Shown piece by piece: positions 39,431 through 48,077 of a DNA stretch of 64,000 nucleotides. A program made the position numbers and the translations under genes. Source of the DNA: JAACFF01 sp963701435 (lineage in GTDB: Bacteria; Chloroflexota; Anaerolineae; Promineifilales; Promineifilaceae); assembly GCA_963701435.1 (NCBI GenBank), contig CAVPAL010000011.1, positions 14,621 through 78,620 of the forward strand, in the 5' to 3' direction. Numbering within the stretch: the stretch's first letter is position 1; each line of letters opens with the position of its first letter. Below the pieces are notes generated by a model. That model was not told the origin of the DNA. It did not search any database and saw only the letters and a program-made list of their open reading frames with translations.

Positions 39431-40063
39431 TTAAGGTTTAACGAGACTGCGATTGAGCACATACTGTCTATACAGAATGATATTTTCCCAACCAATTGGA
39501 CTGATGTGTTCAAGCAACGACAAGTTCACACCCGCAGCCTCCGGCTCGCCTTCGAGAATTACCTGACTAATTTCCTGCGCTTGCCAATAGATGATGCAGG
39601 CCATAATCAAAGTCAGGCAGCTGCTCGCATATACAGTCGATGTGAATAGTGCGGTCCCAACATTCGACCAATGTTGCCAGTGGCCCATACTCTTTTCTTT
39701 ATCAATGCGATAAATCCGCTGGTGCTGTAAACCTCGAATGCGTGGCGCAAAGCGACGTCCCAACATGGCAAAGGCGGCAAAGTTAATCTCAGTGTAGCCG
39801 TGAGTGTCTGTGTAATGTTCTTCCAGCGCCAAGTCACTCTCGTTATAAAGCAGACCCGCCAATACGTAGGCGGCATCTCGGTCCGTGCATTCGATGACTG
39901 TGCTGTAGAAAGGAGCATAATTGTCGGCGTCCAGGGCATAATCCCGAAAGCGATGGCTGTAGGTGCGCTGTAATATCTTCCGGCGCAATCGGAATCGCTG
40001 CCCATCACTGAATGATTCAACGACCATTGAATCATTACGTATATCATATCCTTTACGTGACAT
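39431..40063 (-). pseudogene. tnpA: Tn3-family transposase, 5'-truncated and internally deleted
   Basis: About 210 residues of a protein normally near 1,000. Recognisable blocks are SDGQRFRLR, STVIECTDRDAAYVLAGLLY and the catalytic-region block EEHYTDTHGYTEI, then RRFAPRIRGLQHQRIY. After a deletion, the C-terminal LLEHISPIGWENIILYRQYV follows. The N-terminal DNA-binding half and the segment between HWSN and the last block are missing, so it cannot transpose. It ends 11 bp from the left inverted repeat. Confidence 0.82.
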
Positions 40064-40097
40064 ATGTCACTGTTGGTCTTTATCGGAAAGGATTACA

Positions 40098-40143
40098 GTT
40101 CCAACAAGTTAATTCAATGACTGTTGAATTAACTTGCTGGAAC
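40098..40143. promoter_or_regulatory. ArsR operator (TTCAA-N6-TTGAA) within a longer dyad
   Basis: 20-bp arms with one mismatch (40098-40117 and 40124-40143) contain the core TTCAA-TGACTG-TTGAA (40113-40128), 48 nt before the ArsR start at 40176. The same core recurs at 44266, 50560, 50989 and 54875. Confidence 0.7.
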
Positions 40144-40175
40144 TATCTGATACAGCAGTTTGCCTGGTGAAAATT

Positions 40176-40580
40176 ATGCTACCTGAAGAAATTTCTACAC
40201 AAGATGCAGCGCCAGAAGAAATCGCAGTGCTCTTAAAAACATTGGCGGATCCCACCCGGCTGCGCATTTTTGAAGCATTAATGCGCGGCGTTTCCTGCAA
40301 CGGCTGGCTAGTGGAAGAACTGGGTTTATCGGCTAATTTACTTTCCCATCACCTGAGGGTGTTGCGTGAAGCCGGGCTGGTGCAAGATCGACGGGATGTC
40401 GTAGATGGCCGTTTGATTTACTACCTGGTGGATTTACCGGCGCTGACAGAACTATATCAATGGTTCATACAGTTCTTTAATCCTATCAATGTAGCACTTG
40501 AGCCTCACATGTGTGGGCCAGAAGGCAAGCCTGCCGGTAGCTCTTCCTTGTCAGCAAATATAGAGGAGCCATTTGTATGA
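40176..40580 (+). CDS. arsR: ArsR-family transcriptional repressor
   Basis: 134 residues with start ATG 40176 after GGTGA. A winged-HTH of the ArsR/SmtB type: LKTLADPTRLRIFEALMRG, then LSANLLSHHLRVLREAGLV as the recognition helix and DGRLIYYLVD as the wing. Cysteines in VSCNGWL and a C-terminal MCGPEGK could form a thiol site for As(III), though the usual CNC pair is CNG here. An operator dyad lies just upstream. The next gene overlaps by 4 bp, starting the permease operon. Confidence 0.88.
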   Translation: MLPEEISTQDAAPEEIAVLLKTLADPTRLRIFEALMRGVSCNGWLVEELGLSANLLSHHLRVLREAGLVQDRRDVVDGRLIYYLVDLPALTELYQWFIQFFNPINVALEPHMCGPEGKPAGSSSLSANIEEPFV

Positions 40581-41344
40581 CCACTGCGACACTCATGATT
40601 ATCCTAGCCCACCCCGACGACGAAACCTTTTCGATGGGCGGCACACTGGCAAAAGCCGCTGCCGAGGGCAAGCGCGTTCACCTGGTCACGGCCACTCGTG
40701 GGGAACTAGGCATTTCCGGCAAAAGTATTAAAGAAACGGCCGTTATCCGTGAAGCCGAATTACGCAGAGCCTGTGCCCAACTAGGCGTGCAGCAGCTTAC
40801 CTTTCTGGACTATGTGGATGGCGCATTAGCCAATATCCCGGACAGCGAGGGCGCGGATCGCCTACTGACCTTGATGCGCCAATCGCCACCCGAGGTTGTC
40901 GTCACCTTTGGGCCGGATGGCATTTCCGGCCACCCCGACCATTTGGCCGTTTACCGCTGGACAACGGCCGCTTTTGATCAATACCAGCAGGAAGCAGAAC
41001 GGCCGTTACGCCTTTACTATATCGCCCCCTCCGAAGCCACCCAACAAGGCTGTGGCATCCCACCCCCGGCCGAAACGGTCGGTGGGCCTGTCGCCTTCAT
41101 CGACGTGGGCGAATTCCTGGTGCAAAAAGTGCGTGCCGCGCAGCAGCATCAGAGCCAGGATCCCCCCTTCAAGGGCGACCCGGAAAGCGAAGCGCAAAAC
41201 ATGGCCTGTCACGAACTTTTTCGCCTGGCCCGACCGCAGTTAGCGGCCAACGGCCACGGCCCAGAAACAGATATATTTGCCGATCTCAACGGCGTAAATC
41301 CACAAAAATTATTGGAGATCATTACGAATGTCAACAACAACTGA
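40577..41344 (+). CDS. LmbE/PIG-L family zinc deacetylase
   Basis: A 255-residue N-acetylglucosaminyl-type deacetylase. The zinc and catalytic motif AHPDDETFSMGG lies at residues 11-22, and HPDH (GISGHPDHLAVYRW) supplies the third ligand. Relatives include MshB/BshB, which make the low-molecular-weight thiols mycothiol and bacillithiol. Within a metalloid-resistance operon, coupled to ArsR, a thiol-related role is plausible but inferred. Confidence 0.88.
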   Translation: MTTATLMIILAHPDDETFSMGGTLAKAAAEGKRVHLVTATRGELGISGKSIKETAVIREAELRRACAQLGVQQLTFLDYVDGALANIPDSEGADRLLTLMRQSPPEVVVTFGPDGISGHPDHLAVYRWTTAAFDQYQQEAERPLRLYYIAPSEATQQGCGIPPPAETVGGPVAFIDVGEFLVQKVRAAQQHQSQDPPFKGDPESEAQNMACHELFRLARPQLAANGHGPETDIFADLNGVNPQKLLEIITNVNNN

Positions 41345-42388
41345 ACAAATCACCACTTCACAACCCAAACAAGGCTGGAAATTACCAGCTCTGGTTATTG
41401 TCCTGGCCGTTCTCTGGTGGCTCGCCTGGGAGCAGCTGCAAAACTTTGCCGACTGGCTCACATACACTGTCATCGGGCTGTCGCCCTTGTCCCACTTAGG
41501 GCAGTCAGTAAACTTTTTCTTTTACGACGTACCTAAAATCCTCATGCTGCTGGCCGGCATGATCTTCCTTATCACCATGGTACGCTCTTTCTTTACCCCG
41601 GAACAGGCGCGGGCGGCGCTGGGCGGCAAACGCGAAGGCGTGGGCAATGTCCTGGCCGCCAGCCTGGGCGTCGTCACCCCTTTTTGCTCCTGCTCGGCCG
41701 TGCCTCTGTTTATCGGCTTTGTGGAGAGCGGCGTGCCGTTGGGCGTCACTTTCTCCTTTCTCATTGCCACGCCCATGGTCAATGAAATCGCCTTAGCCAT
41801 GCTCTTTGGCATGTTTGGCTGGCAAATCGCCGGGCTGTACATGGTCAGCGGCCTGCTCGTTGCCATCATCGGTGGCATGATTATCGGCCGGTTGAAACCG
41901 GAACGATACGTGGAAGATTTTGTGTGGCAGATTCAAGTGGGGGAGACAACGGCCGTTACCTATAAACCCACCTGGGACGACCGCATTCGTAACGCTGGTC
42001 GCAGCACCAAAGAAATCGTAGGCAAGGTGTGGCCTTATGTCGTTCTCGGCATCGCCATTGGCGCGGCATCCACGGTTTTGTACCGGAATCTTACCTGGCC
42101 GACATTATGGGGCGCAGTTCCTGGTGGGCGGTACCGGCGGCCGTTTTGTTAGGCATCCCGCTTTATTCTAACGCCGCTGGCATTATCCCGGTGGTCTCCG
42201 CCCTGGTGGCCAAGGGCGCGGCGCTGGGCACGGTACTGGCCTTCATGATGTCGGTGGTGGCCCTCAGCCTGCCGGAGATGCTCATTTTGAAGCGCGTCAT
42301 AAAGACGCCGTTGATTGTGATGTTCATCACTATCGTCGGCACAGCCATCATCTTCACCGGCTATCTTTTTAACTTTATTGTTCGTTAA
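41328..42388 (+). CDS. DUF318/ArsP-like permease (one frameshift)
   Basis: Membrane permease of about 352 residues with eight or more helices. The signature TPFCSCSAVPLFIGF near residue 120 and SFLIATPMVNEIAL are those of the DUF318 permease family, which includes ArsP (organoarsenical efflux) and SO_0444-type metal exporters. The frame changes near 42073, where GIAIGAA must join IHGFVPESYLADIMG; the second half holds GIPLYSNAAGIIPV. The start overlaps the deacetylase end by 17 bp. Role inferred: efflux of an arsenic species, with the ArsR gene at the head of the operon. Confidence 0.85.
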
Positions 42389-42446
42389 GGCAGATCAGTC
42401 CAATCTTGAAGAGCAGTTCACGTCATTAAAATCAGGGAAAATCGAC

Positions 42447-43124
42447 ATGGAATGGGGCAGCGCTATTTTTTCTGAGGGTAAATTGCTTGTTTTCGGTCTC
42501 GTCTTTTTAGGCGGCGTCGTCACCAGCATTGGCCCTTGCAATATCGCCATGATTCCGCTGGTCGTGAGCTACGTCGGCGGCACGGCTGCGCCCACCCGCG
42601 GCCGTGCTTTCAGCCTGTCACTCGGTTTTGCCGTCGGTCTGGCGACCACCTTCATGCTCTTGGGCGTGATCGCCGCTCTGCTGGGCAGTGCCTTGACCGG
42701 ATTGGCCGGTTCGGGCTACTACCTGTTGGCTTTTATCTGTTTTGGGCTGGGGTTAAGTATGCTGGGCGCATTGGAAATCAACTTACCCGGCGGCTTGACG
42801 GGGCTGCGTGAACGCATCGGCTGGCGTGGGCTGCCCGGCGCAGTGGCTCTGGGTCTGGTCTCCGGTCTGGTGGCTTCACAGTGTGCCACGCCAGTGCTGC
42901 TAGCGATTTTGGCATATGTGATGGTGCAGCAAACGGCCGTTGTCTATGGCGCGGCACTGCTATTTGTTTATGCCCTGGGCAGGGGTGTGCCCATCGTTCT
43001 GGCCGGCACGTTTACGGCGGCGCTGAAAGGGCTGCGGCAGGCAGGCCGCTGGTCGGCGGCGTTGGAGACCGGCAGCGGGTTGGTGATGATGGGCATGGGA
43101 TTGTATTTCTTATGGCTGGCGTAA
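42447..43124 (+). CDS. CcdA/DsbD-type membrane thiol transporter
   Basis: About 225 residues with six transmembrane helices; start ATG 42447 after CAGGGAA (an open frame runs to TTG 42378). The redox Cys pair of the family is visible as SIGPCNIAMIPLV in helix 1 and VASQCATPVLLAI in helix 4. CcdA moves reducing equivalents across the membrane from thioredoxin. The next gene, a thioredoxin-like protein, overlaps it by 13 bp, a natural partner. Confidence 0.85.
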   Translation: MEWGSAIFSEGKLLVFGLVFLGGVVTSIGPCNIAMIPLVVSYVGGTAAPTRGRAFSLSLGFAVGLATTFMLLGVIAALLGSALTGLAGSGYYLLAFICFGLGLSMLGALEINLPGGLTGLRERIGWRGLPGAVALGLVSGLVASQCATPVLLAILAYVMVQQTAVVYGAALLFVYALGRGVPIVLAGTFTAALKGLRQAGRWSAALETGSGLVMMGMGLYFLWLA

Positions 43125-43561
43125 TCCGGGTTCACAAGCCGCAAGTGTGGTTCTGGCTGGTTGGCGCGATTGTGCTGCTGCTGGGGGTAAAGGTGGTACG
43201 GCCGTTCCTTCTCCCCGTCGGCCCGCCCATCGAACTCAACAACCAACCTGCCCTGCTCTTTTTCAACAACGACGAAGGCTGCGAATGCGTTATCGGGCTT
43301 TTCCAAAAGGCCGACGCCGTGATAGCCGCCTGGCCCGCCGAAAACCGCGCCCACGTTGCCGTCCATCGTATCGTTTTGGACGAACGGCCGGATTTACAAC
43401 GCAGCTACGACATCCAACGCGCCCCCATGTTGCTGCTACTAGACGCCAACGGTGAGATTGTATGGCGCGAATGGGGCGTGGCCAGCAATCCAAACGTGTT
43501 CAACCTGACCAGAGTGGAAGCGAAAATCAGCCTGGTTGCAACCGCTGCTGAACGTAATTAG
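43112..43561 (+). CDS. Thioredoxin-like membrane-anchored protein
   Basis: 149 residues; start ATG 43112 within the end of the CcdA-like gene. An N-terminal helix (about 12-30) anchors a thioredoxin-like domain with an unusual CECV (NNDEGCECVIGLF) where CxxC would be expected, and the later APMLLLLDANGEIVWR with the cis-Pro. It likely passes electrons with the CcdA-like protein. The CxC spacing is atypical, so redox activity is uncertain. Confidence 0.7.
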   Translation: MAGVIRVHKPQVWFWLVGAIVLLLGVKVVRPFLLPVGPPIELNNQPALLFFNNDEGCECVIGLFQKADAVIAAWPAENRAHVAVHRIVLDERPDLQRSYDIQRAPMLLLLDANGEIVWREWGVASNPNVFNLTRVEAKISLVATAAERN

Positions 43562-43600
43562 CAAGCACCCTCTCAGAAGCTTGCTACCGGAGGAAACCTC

Positions 43601-44137
43601 ATGTTAATTGACTCGTATGATCTGGACATTTTCACACCGCCTTGCGAGCCGGGGGCAGAACGATATTCGGCCGTTGCCCGATTAACGACAGACATTTCCG
43701 ATGTTTTACCCTACCTCAACGCCACCCTGCGCGGTGCAGTGTACCATCAGGCGGCCAACGCCCTCACCTGGAAAAAGGGCGGTCACAACATTGCTTTCCA
43801 TGCGTTTGAGATCGCCACCAGCAATGTGGTGGACCGGGATGCGGCCATCAAGGAACTAGATGGGCTGGTGCAGCTTGTGAACCGCACCTGGGAACGACGG
43901 GCAGAACTCACCCCCAATTACCAGAAGCGCCAGCGCCCAACGCCCATGGCCGTTTACCAACTGCTGCCCAAGACCAACTGCAAACAGTGTGGCGAAGAAA
44001 CCTGCTACATTTTTGCCCTAAAATTTAGCATGAGCCAGCGTCAACTGGCCGACTGCCCGCCGCTGCTGGAACCAGAGTATGAAAGTAAGCGCCGGCAGCT
44101 AGAAGCAATCGTGATTGACGCGCCGGCCATTGGCTAA
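43601..44137 (+). CDS. 4Fe-4S domain protein (CFeSP/Fdx-type cluster)
   Basis: 178 residues. The C-terminal half holds the Fe-S motif of corrinoid iron-sulfur proteins: LLPKTNCKQCGEETCYIFAL ... LADCPPL, four cysteines in CxxCxxxxC...C spacing. The N-terminal half (YSAVARLTTDISDVLPYLNA) is a domain often found alone with this motif in arsenic clusters. It probably reduces or methylates nothing itself but donates electrons; the partner is unknown. Strong AGGAGG-like site (CCGGAGGAAAC) before ATG 43601. Confidence 0.72.
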   Translation: MLIDSYDLDIFTPPCEPGAERYSAVARLTTDISDVLPYLNATLRGAVYHQAANALTWKKGGHNIAFHAFEIATSNVVDRDAAIKELDGLVQLVNRTWERRAELTPNYQKRQRPTPMAVYQLLPKTNCKQCGEETCYIFALKFSMSQRQLADCPPLLEPEYESKRRQLEAIVIDAPAIG

Positions 44138-44265
44138 CGGGAGATATAGTAGATGAATGCCTCTGACGAGAAAATAAAAACGGCCGTTACCGGAGTTACT
44201 ACCGATACTGTCATATCAAATATATGATCATTGTCACTAATCATCTCGTTTTGCAATTTGTATAA

Positions 44266-44281
44266 TTCAATACATATTGAA
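44266..44281. promoter_or_regulatory. ArsR operator (TTCAA-N6-TTGAA)
   Basis: TTCAA-TACATA-TTGAA, extended to perfect AATTCAAT/ATTGAATT arms, sits 32 nt before the H-protein start. It implies ArsR-type control of the lipoyl/DGC operon. Confidence 0.65.
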
Positions 44282-44312
44282 TTGATTTCGTTACAAACAG
44301 GGAGAGTATCTT

Positions 44313-44762
44313 ATGAGTGACTACCTGGAATACACACTGGACAAGTTTACTTTCAAAGTCGCCGCCGACCGTCTTTACACCTCGGAAGGCGTTTGGGCGA
44401 AAGCCGAAGGCAGCCGGGTGACAGTGGGCGTGTCGGACTTTTTCCAACAGCGTAACGGTGATGTGGCTTTTGCGGAGGTAGTGGAAGTGCAAACGGCCGT
44501 TTCCACCAACGATCCCTTCGCCAACATCGAAACCATCAAAGTGGATGTGGAACTGTCCAGTCCTATCAGCGGCGTGATTGTTACCGTGAATGAAAAGTTG
44601 GAACTGGAAGCCGAAATCATCAATCAAGACCCCTACGGCGAAGGCTGGCTGGCCGTCATGGAAGCCGCCGACTGGGCCGCCGATCAGGCCAGCCTGCTGA
44701 CGCCCACAGCCTACCTTGAGATCATGAAAGTCCAGGCGCAAGAGGAGGCGGAAGACCGATGA
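44313..44762 (+). CDS. GcvH-like lipoyl carrier protein
   Basis: A 149-residue biotinyl/lipoyl-type beta barrel related to the glycine cleavage H protein. The lipoyl-lysine context is ANIETIKVDVELSSPISG (Lys about residue 75), with flanking WAKAEGSRVTVGVSDFFQQ and GWLAVMEAADW typical of GcvH. No GcvT/P genes are near. It is under a predicted ArsR operator and overlaps a DGC-domain gene by 4 bp, so a role in carrying a thiol or arsenite-reactive dithiol is plausible; this is inference. Confidence 0.8.
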   Translation: MSDYLEYTLDKFTFKVAADRLYTSEGVWAKAEGSRVTVGVSDFFQQRNGDVAFAEVVEVQTAVSTNDPFANIETIKVDVELSSPISGVIVTVNEKLELEAEIINQDPYGEGWLAVMEAADWAADQASLLTPTAYLEIMKVQAQEEAEDR

Positions 44763-45166
44763 GCCAAAAAGTGATCATTGTGCCTTGCAGCGGCATCGGC
44801 AAAACCTATGGCACAGTCAGCCGTGAAGCCGCTTATGAAGTTATTGAAGACCTGCGCCCCGAAACGGCGCAGTTAGTGGCGCTTTCCATGCTGGTCATGG
44901 GCGAAGAGAATGCCCGCGCAGCCGTCGCCGCCAATCCGGCCATCACCATTGACGGCTGCAAGCTGGCCTGCGCCACCAAAATGGTGCAGGAAAGCGGCGG
45001 CACAGTCGCTGAAGATTTTGCTGTGCTGGATGTTTACCGCCGTTACCGCAAGTTCAAACCGCAGGGCATCGCCGAATTAAACGAAGGCGGCTTGCAGTTG
45101 GCCCACGCCCTGGCCGAAGAAGTCAGCGCCGTTATTGATAACCTGCAAGGAGGAGAAGATGCCTGA
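44759..45166 (+). CDS. DGC-domain putative zinc-binding protein 1
   Basis: A 135-residue member of the DGC (Asp-Gly-Cys) family: VIIVPCSGIGKTYGTVSREA at the N-terminus, MGEEN, the name-giving IDGCKLACATKMV, and a C-terminal helix. The conserved cysteines (PCSG, DGCKLAC) suggest metal or Fe-S binding. Family function is unknown; genes co-occur with lipoyl proteins and thioredoxin systems. Overlaps its neighbours by 4 and 8 bp. Confidence 0.82.
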   Translation: MSQKVIIVPCSGIGKTYGTVSREAAYEVIEDLRPETAQLVALSMLVMGEENARAAVAANPAITIDGCKLACATKMVQESGGTVAEDFAVLDVYRRYRKFKPQGIAELNEGGLQLAHALAEEVSAVIDNLQGGEDA

Positions 45167-45848
45167 TTTACCGCAAAAGAAAGTCGGCATTGTGGCCTGT
45201 TCCGGCGAAGAGTTGGCCGAAGGCACCGTCACCCGGCTGGCGGCGCTGAAAGTGCTGGAAGAACTGCGCCCAGAAGATACGGTGACGATTTGTCTGCCGC
45301 TCTTTTTGGCCGGCGGCGAAGGCGACCGCGCTTTTGCCCGTTTTTATCCAACAATTGCCGTAGATGGCTGCGACTTGCGCTGCGCCGCCCGCGCTACGGA
45401 GCAGTATTCCGGCAAACCGGCCGCCAGTGTGATCGTGACAGATATTGTGGCCGAACGGGGCCTGGGTCAGGTGGCCGGACGGCGTCGTTTGAATGAAGCG
45501 GGACAGCAGGCAGTGGCGGAAACGGCCGTTACCATCGCCGATTTGGTAGACAACCTGCTGGATAAAAAGTGGAGCCGCCGCGAAGGCCATTTCATCGAGC
45601 CGGAAGAAACGCAGGCAACATCGGCCGCTGCCTGTGCTTGCGGTTCCGGTATTCCGGTGCAAACTGTGCAGATCAACGGCGAGATCAGTGACGCTGATTG
45701 CCCTGCCGCCGCTGCTTTGAGCAATTTAAGCAGATGGGAAAACGGCCGTCGCCCGAAACCACCGCCGAGTTATTGGAACAGGTCAAAATCTACAATCCTG
45801 TGCGCCGAAGCAGACGAAGCCGCCTACCTGCAGATGCTTAGACCATGA
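45159..45848 (+). CDS. DGC-domain putative zinc-binding protein 2 with extra C-terminal domain (frameshifted end)
   Basis: Start ATG 45159 overlapping the previous stop. Residues 1-150 form a second DGC protein: GIVACSGEELAEGTVTRLAA, VDGCDLRCAARATEQ. A cysteine-rich hinge (AAACACGSG) leads to a small ferredoxin/thioredoxin-like tail whose homology shifts frame near 45710 (into EQFKQMGKRPSPETTAELL) and again near 45795. The first 190 residues are intact; the last 50 codons are garbled. Confidence 0.75.
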   Translation: MPDLPQKKVGIVACSGEELAEGTVTRLAALKVLEELRPEDTVTICLPLFLAGGEGDRAFARFYPTIAVDGCDLRCAARATEQYSGKPAASVIVTDIVAERGLGQVAGRRRLNEAGQQAVAETAVTIADLVDNLLDKKWSRREGHFIEPEETQATSAAACACGSGIPVQTVQINGEISDADCPAAAALSNLSRWENGRRPKPPPSYWNRSKSTILCAEADEAAYLQMLRP

Positions 45849-45884
45849 ATATGCCACTCTCTGGGGAGAACTGGAGCCAACCTC

Positions 45885-46337
45885 ATGAGCAAAACGGCCG
45901 TTTACCACACCACCGTCAACTGGAAAGGGGAACACTGGGGCCACATCGTCATGGGCAACGGGCCGGAGATGCCCTTCTCCGCCCCGCCCGACGCCCAGGG
46001 CCACCCCGACGTGTTCACCCCCGAAGATGCTTTCGTCGCCGCCATCAACACCTGCGTCATGATGATGTTCATCTGGGCCACGGAGCGCTTCAAGCTAGAC
46101 CTGCAAAGCTACGAATGCCGCGCCGAAGGCACCAAACTTATCGAACTTGACCGCACCGAAATCTTCACCGAGGTCAAGCTCTGGCCGCATATCCGGGTGG
46201 CGGCCAATGGCGAAAAGCCGGCGGTTATTGAAGCCCGTATCAAAAAGGGGCTGCAAGCCGCCCAAAAGTACAGCCTGGTCGCCAACTCGGTGAAATCAGA
46301 CATTATTGTGGAACCCACCATCGAGGTTATTGTATGA
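45885..46337 (+). CDS. OsmC-family peroxiredoxin-like protein
   Basis: A 150-residue OsmC/Ohr fold protein: MSKTAVYHTTVNWKGEHWG opens the fold, TPEDAFVAAINTCVMMMF holds one active-site Cys, and QAAQKYSLVANSVKSDI closes it. The second Cys of Ohr is replaced, so peroxidase activity is doubtful. Overlaps the radical SAM gene by 4 bp. It belongs to the same thiol-oriented operon. Confidence 0.85.
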   Translation: MSKTAVYHTTVNWKGEHWGHIVMGNGPEMPFSAPPDAQGHPDVFTPEDAFVAAINTCVMMMFIWATERFKLDLQSYECRAEGTKLIELDRTEIFTEVKLWPHIRVAANGEKPAVIEARIKKGLQAAQKYSLVANSVKSDIIVEPTIEVIV

Positions 46338-47587
46338 ATAGTAAGCCGACGCTCTGGGGGGAAGTTGATGAACAAGGACGCCTGGTATTCCCACCGGAAA
46401 TGGCGGCGCAGTTTGGACTCCGGCCTGGGGCAAAGTTCCGTCTGGAAAACGGCGGCAACCGCCTGCAAATGCACCGCCCCGTCACTCAACTGACCAAGGT
46501 CTACATCGAGCCGACCGACCAGTGTAACATCGCCTGCCGCACCTGTATTCGCAACGGCTGGGATGAAAGCCTGGGCCGCATGACCGAAGAAACCTTTGAC
46601 AGCATTCTGGAAGGGATGCAGCAGCTGTCGCCCATGCCGACCGTTTTCTTTGGGGGCTTAGGTGAACCGTTGTTCCACCAACAAACCGTTGCCTGGATCG
46701 CCCGCGCCAAAGCCATTGGCGCTCAAGTAGAACTGATCACCAACGGCACCATGCTCACCGAAAAACGCTCCCGCCAGCTCATCGAATCCGGGTTGGACGT
46801 CATTTGGGTATCCATTGACGGCGCGACGCCAGAAAGCTACGCGGACGTCCGACTTGGGGCACAACTGCCCAAAGTGGTGGAAAATTTGTCTCGTTTCCGC
46901 AAGATGCGGCCCGGCGGCCATTACCCCCGCCCCGAAATTGGCATTGCCTTTGTCGCCATGGCACGCAACATTGATGATCTACCGGAGGTGCTGCGGCTCG
47001 GCCGTTCTCTGGGCGCTAAATACTTCTCGGTGAGCAATGTGCTGCCCTACACGGCCAACATGCAGCCGGAAATGCTCTACACGCGCACCTTGCGCGACGT
47101 CACCTACATGTCGTCGCCCACCCATGCCAAACTCAGCCTGCCGCGTATAGACATTAACGAAAAGACCCGCGACGCTTTCCTGCAAGCCCTGCAAAGCGGC
47201 TACAACGTGAACTTTGCCGGCAACAGCCTGGGAGGCGCTACGGACGTGTGCAATTTTATCGAAAGCGGTACCATGTCGATTGGTTGGGATGGTGGTGTTA
47301 GCCCCTGCTGGCCTCTCATGCACACCCACACCAGCTATCTGCACGGCAAACCGCACGTATCCCGGCGGCACGTCGTGGGCAATGTCAACGAACAGAGCCT
47401 GCCCGACATCTGGCTGGATGACGAATACCTGGCTTACCGCCAAAAAGTGCAAAGTTTTGGTTTTGCTCCCTGTACGTTCTGCGGCGGCTGCGAAATGTCG
47501 GAAGCCAATGAAGAAGATTGTTTTGGTAATGAGTTCCCAGCCTGTGGCGGCTGTCTCTGGGCACAGGGTGTTATTCAATGCCCTTAA
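46334..47587 (+). CDS. Radical SAM/SPASM protein with N-terminal AbrB-like domain
   Basis: A 417-residue enzyme. Residues 1-45 resemble a SpoVT/AbrB swapped-hairpin module (GEVDEQGRLVFPPEMAAQFG). The radical SAM core follows with CNIACRTC (Cx3Cx2C) at residues about 63-70, FFGGLGEPLFH and LITNGTML. The C-terminal SPASM auxiliary-cluster region has CTFCGGCEMS and CFGNEFPACGGCLW. Such AbrB-radical SAM fusions are usually annotated as tungsten-oxidoreductase cofactor maturases; no such oxidoreductase is in this window. Its place after OsmC/DGC genes suggests a peptide or metal-cofactor modification linked to the operon. Confidence 0.82.
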   Translation: MNSKPTLWGEVDEQGRLVFPPEMAAQFGLRPGAKFRLENGGNRLQMHRPVTQLTKVYIEPTDQCNIACRTCIRNGWDESLGRMTEETFDSILEGMQQLSPMPTVFFGGLGEPLFHQQTVAWIARAKAIGAQVELITNGTMLTEKRSRQLIESGLDVIWVSIDGATPESYADVRLGAQLPKVVENLSRFRKMRPGGHYPRPEIGIAFVAMARNIDDLPEVLRLGRSLGAKYFSVSNVLPYTANMQPEMLYTRTLRDVTYMSSPTHAKLSLPRIDINEKTRDAFLQALQSGYNVNFAGNSLGGATDVCNFIESGTMSIGWDGGVSPCWPLMHTHTSYLHGKPHVSRRHVVGNVNEQSLPDIWLDDEYLAYRQKVQSFGFAPCTFCGGCEMSEANEEDCFGNEFPACGGCLWAQGVIQCP

Positions 47588-47602
47588 ATAATTTACCCAA
47601 AA

Positions 47603-47669
47603 ACCGCGGAAGGCGCGGAGATGCGGAGAAATCTCTATTTATCTCCGTTCCTCTGTGTTCTCCGCGATG
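47603..47669. repeat. CGCGGAG/CTCCGCG dispersed inverted repeat
   Basis: CCGCGGAAGGCGCGGAGATGCG on one side and CTCTGTGTTCTCCGCG on the other form an imperfect foldback after the radical SAM gene. A relative at 51431-51488 (CCGCAAAGACGC ... CTCTGCGTC) separates arsD from arsA. Such G-rich/C-rich foldbacks recur between genes in many bacteria; a role as transcript-end or stability element is possible. Confidence 0.45.
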
Positions 47670-47716
47670 AAATTCAGGATAAGTATTAAATCACACAAAT
47701 CTGGAGGTTTTTAATT

Positions 47717-47968
47717 ATGTTATCTATTAAAGTTTTAGGTCCGGGCTGCGCTAACTGCCAAAAAGTGGAAGCGGCTGCTAAAAGCGCCGTCGCCAGCATG
47801 GGCGTCGAGGCTGAAATTGTCAAAGTAACCGATTACGGTCAAATCATGTCATACAATATTTTGTCGACGCCGGGGCTGGTGATTAACGAGAAACTGGTGG
47901 CGGCCGGCCGTATTCCCAAAGACTCTGAAGTGATGACGTGGATTGCTGACGCAATGTCGGTAAATTAA
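47717..47968 (+). CDS. Small thioredoxin-family redox protein
   Basis: An 83-residue minimal thioredoxin: LGPGCANCQKVEAAAK holds the CxxC (CANC) at residues 10-13, and STPGLVINEKL the cis-Pro. It matches the redox-active disulfide/TM0996-like family that accompanies DUF318 permeases and ArsR regulators. It presumably reduces a component of this island. AGGAGG-like site (CTGGAGG) 10 nt upstream. Confidence 0.88.
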   Translation: MLSIKVLGPGCANCQKVEAAAKSAVASMGVEAEIVKVTDYGQIMSYNILSTPGLVINEKLVAAGRIPKDSEVMTWIADAMSVN

Positions 47969-47989
47969 CGGCCGTTTTCAGGCAAAAAC

Positions 47990-48040
47990 GTTCGTGGTAA
48001 CGGCTCCAGATGCTCAACCGCTGAAGTCGCTGCCACGAAC
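47990..48040. repeat. GTTCGTGG/CCACGAAC foldback repeat
   Basis: Eight-bp perfect arms (47990-47997, 48033-48040) with a partially self-complementary interior (GGTAACGGCT...). It lies between the thioredoxin and NADP oxidoreductase genes, just after an ACGGCCGT copy. Confidence 0.4.
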
Positions 48041-48077
48041 CCTTTGTCAAAAGATAATTTAAATGGGGGAGTCATTC

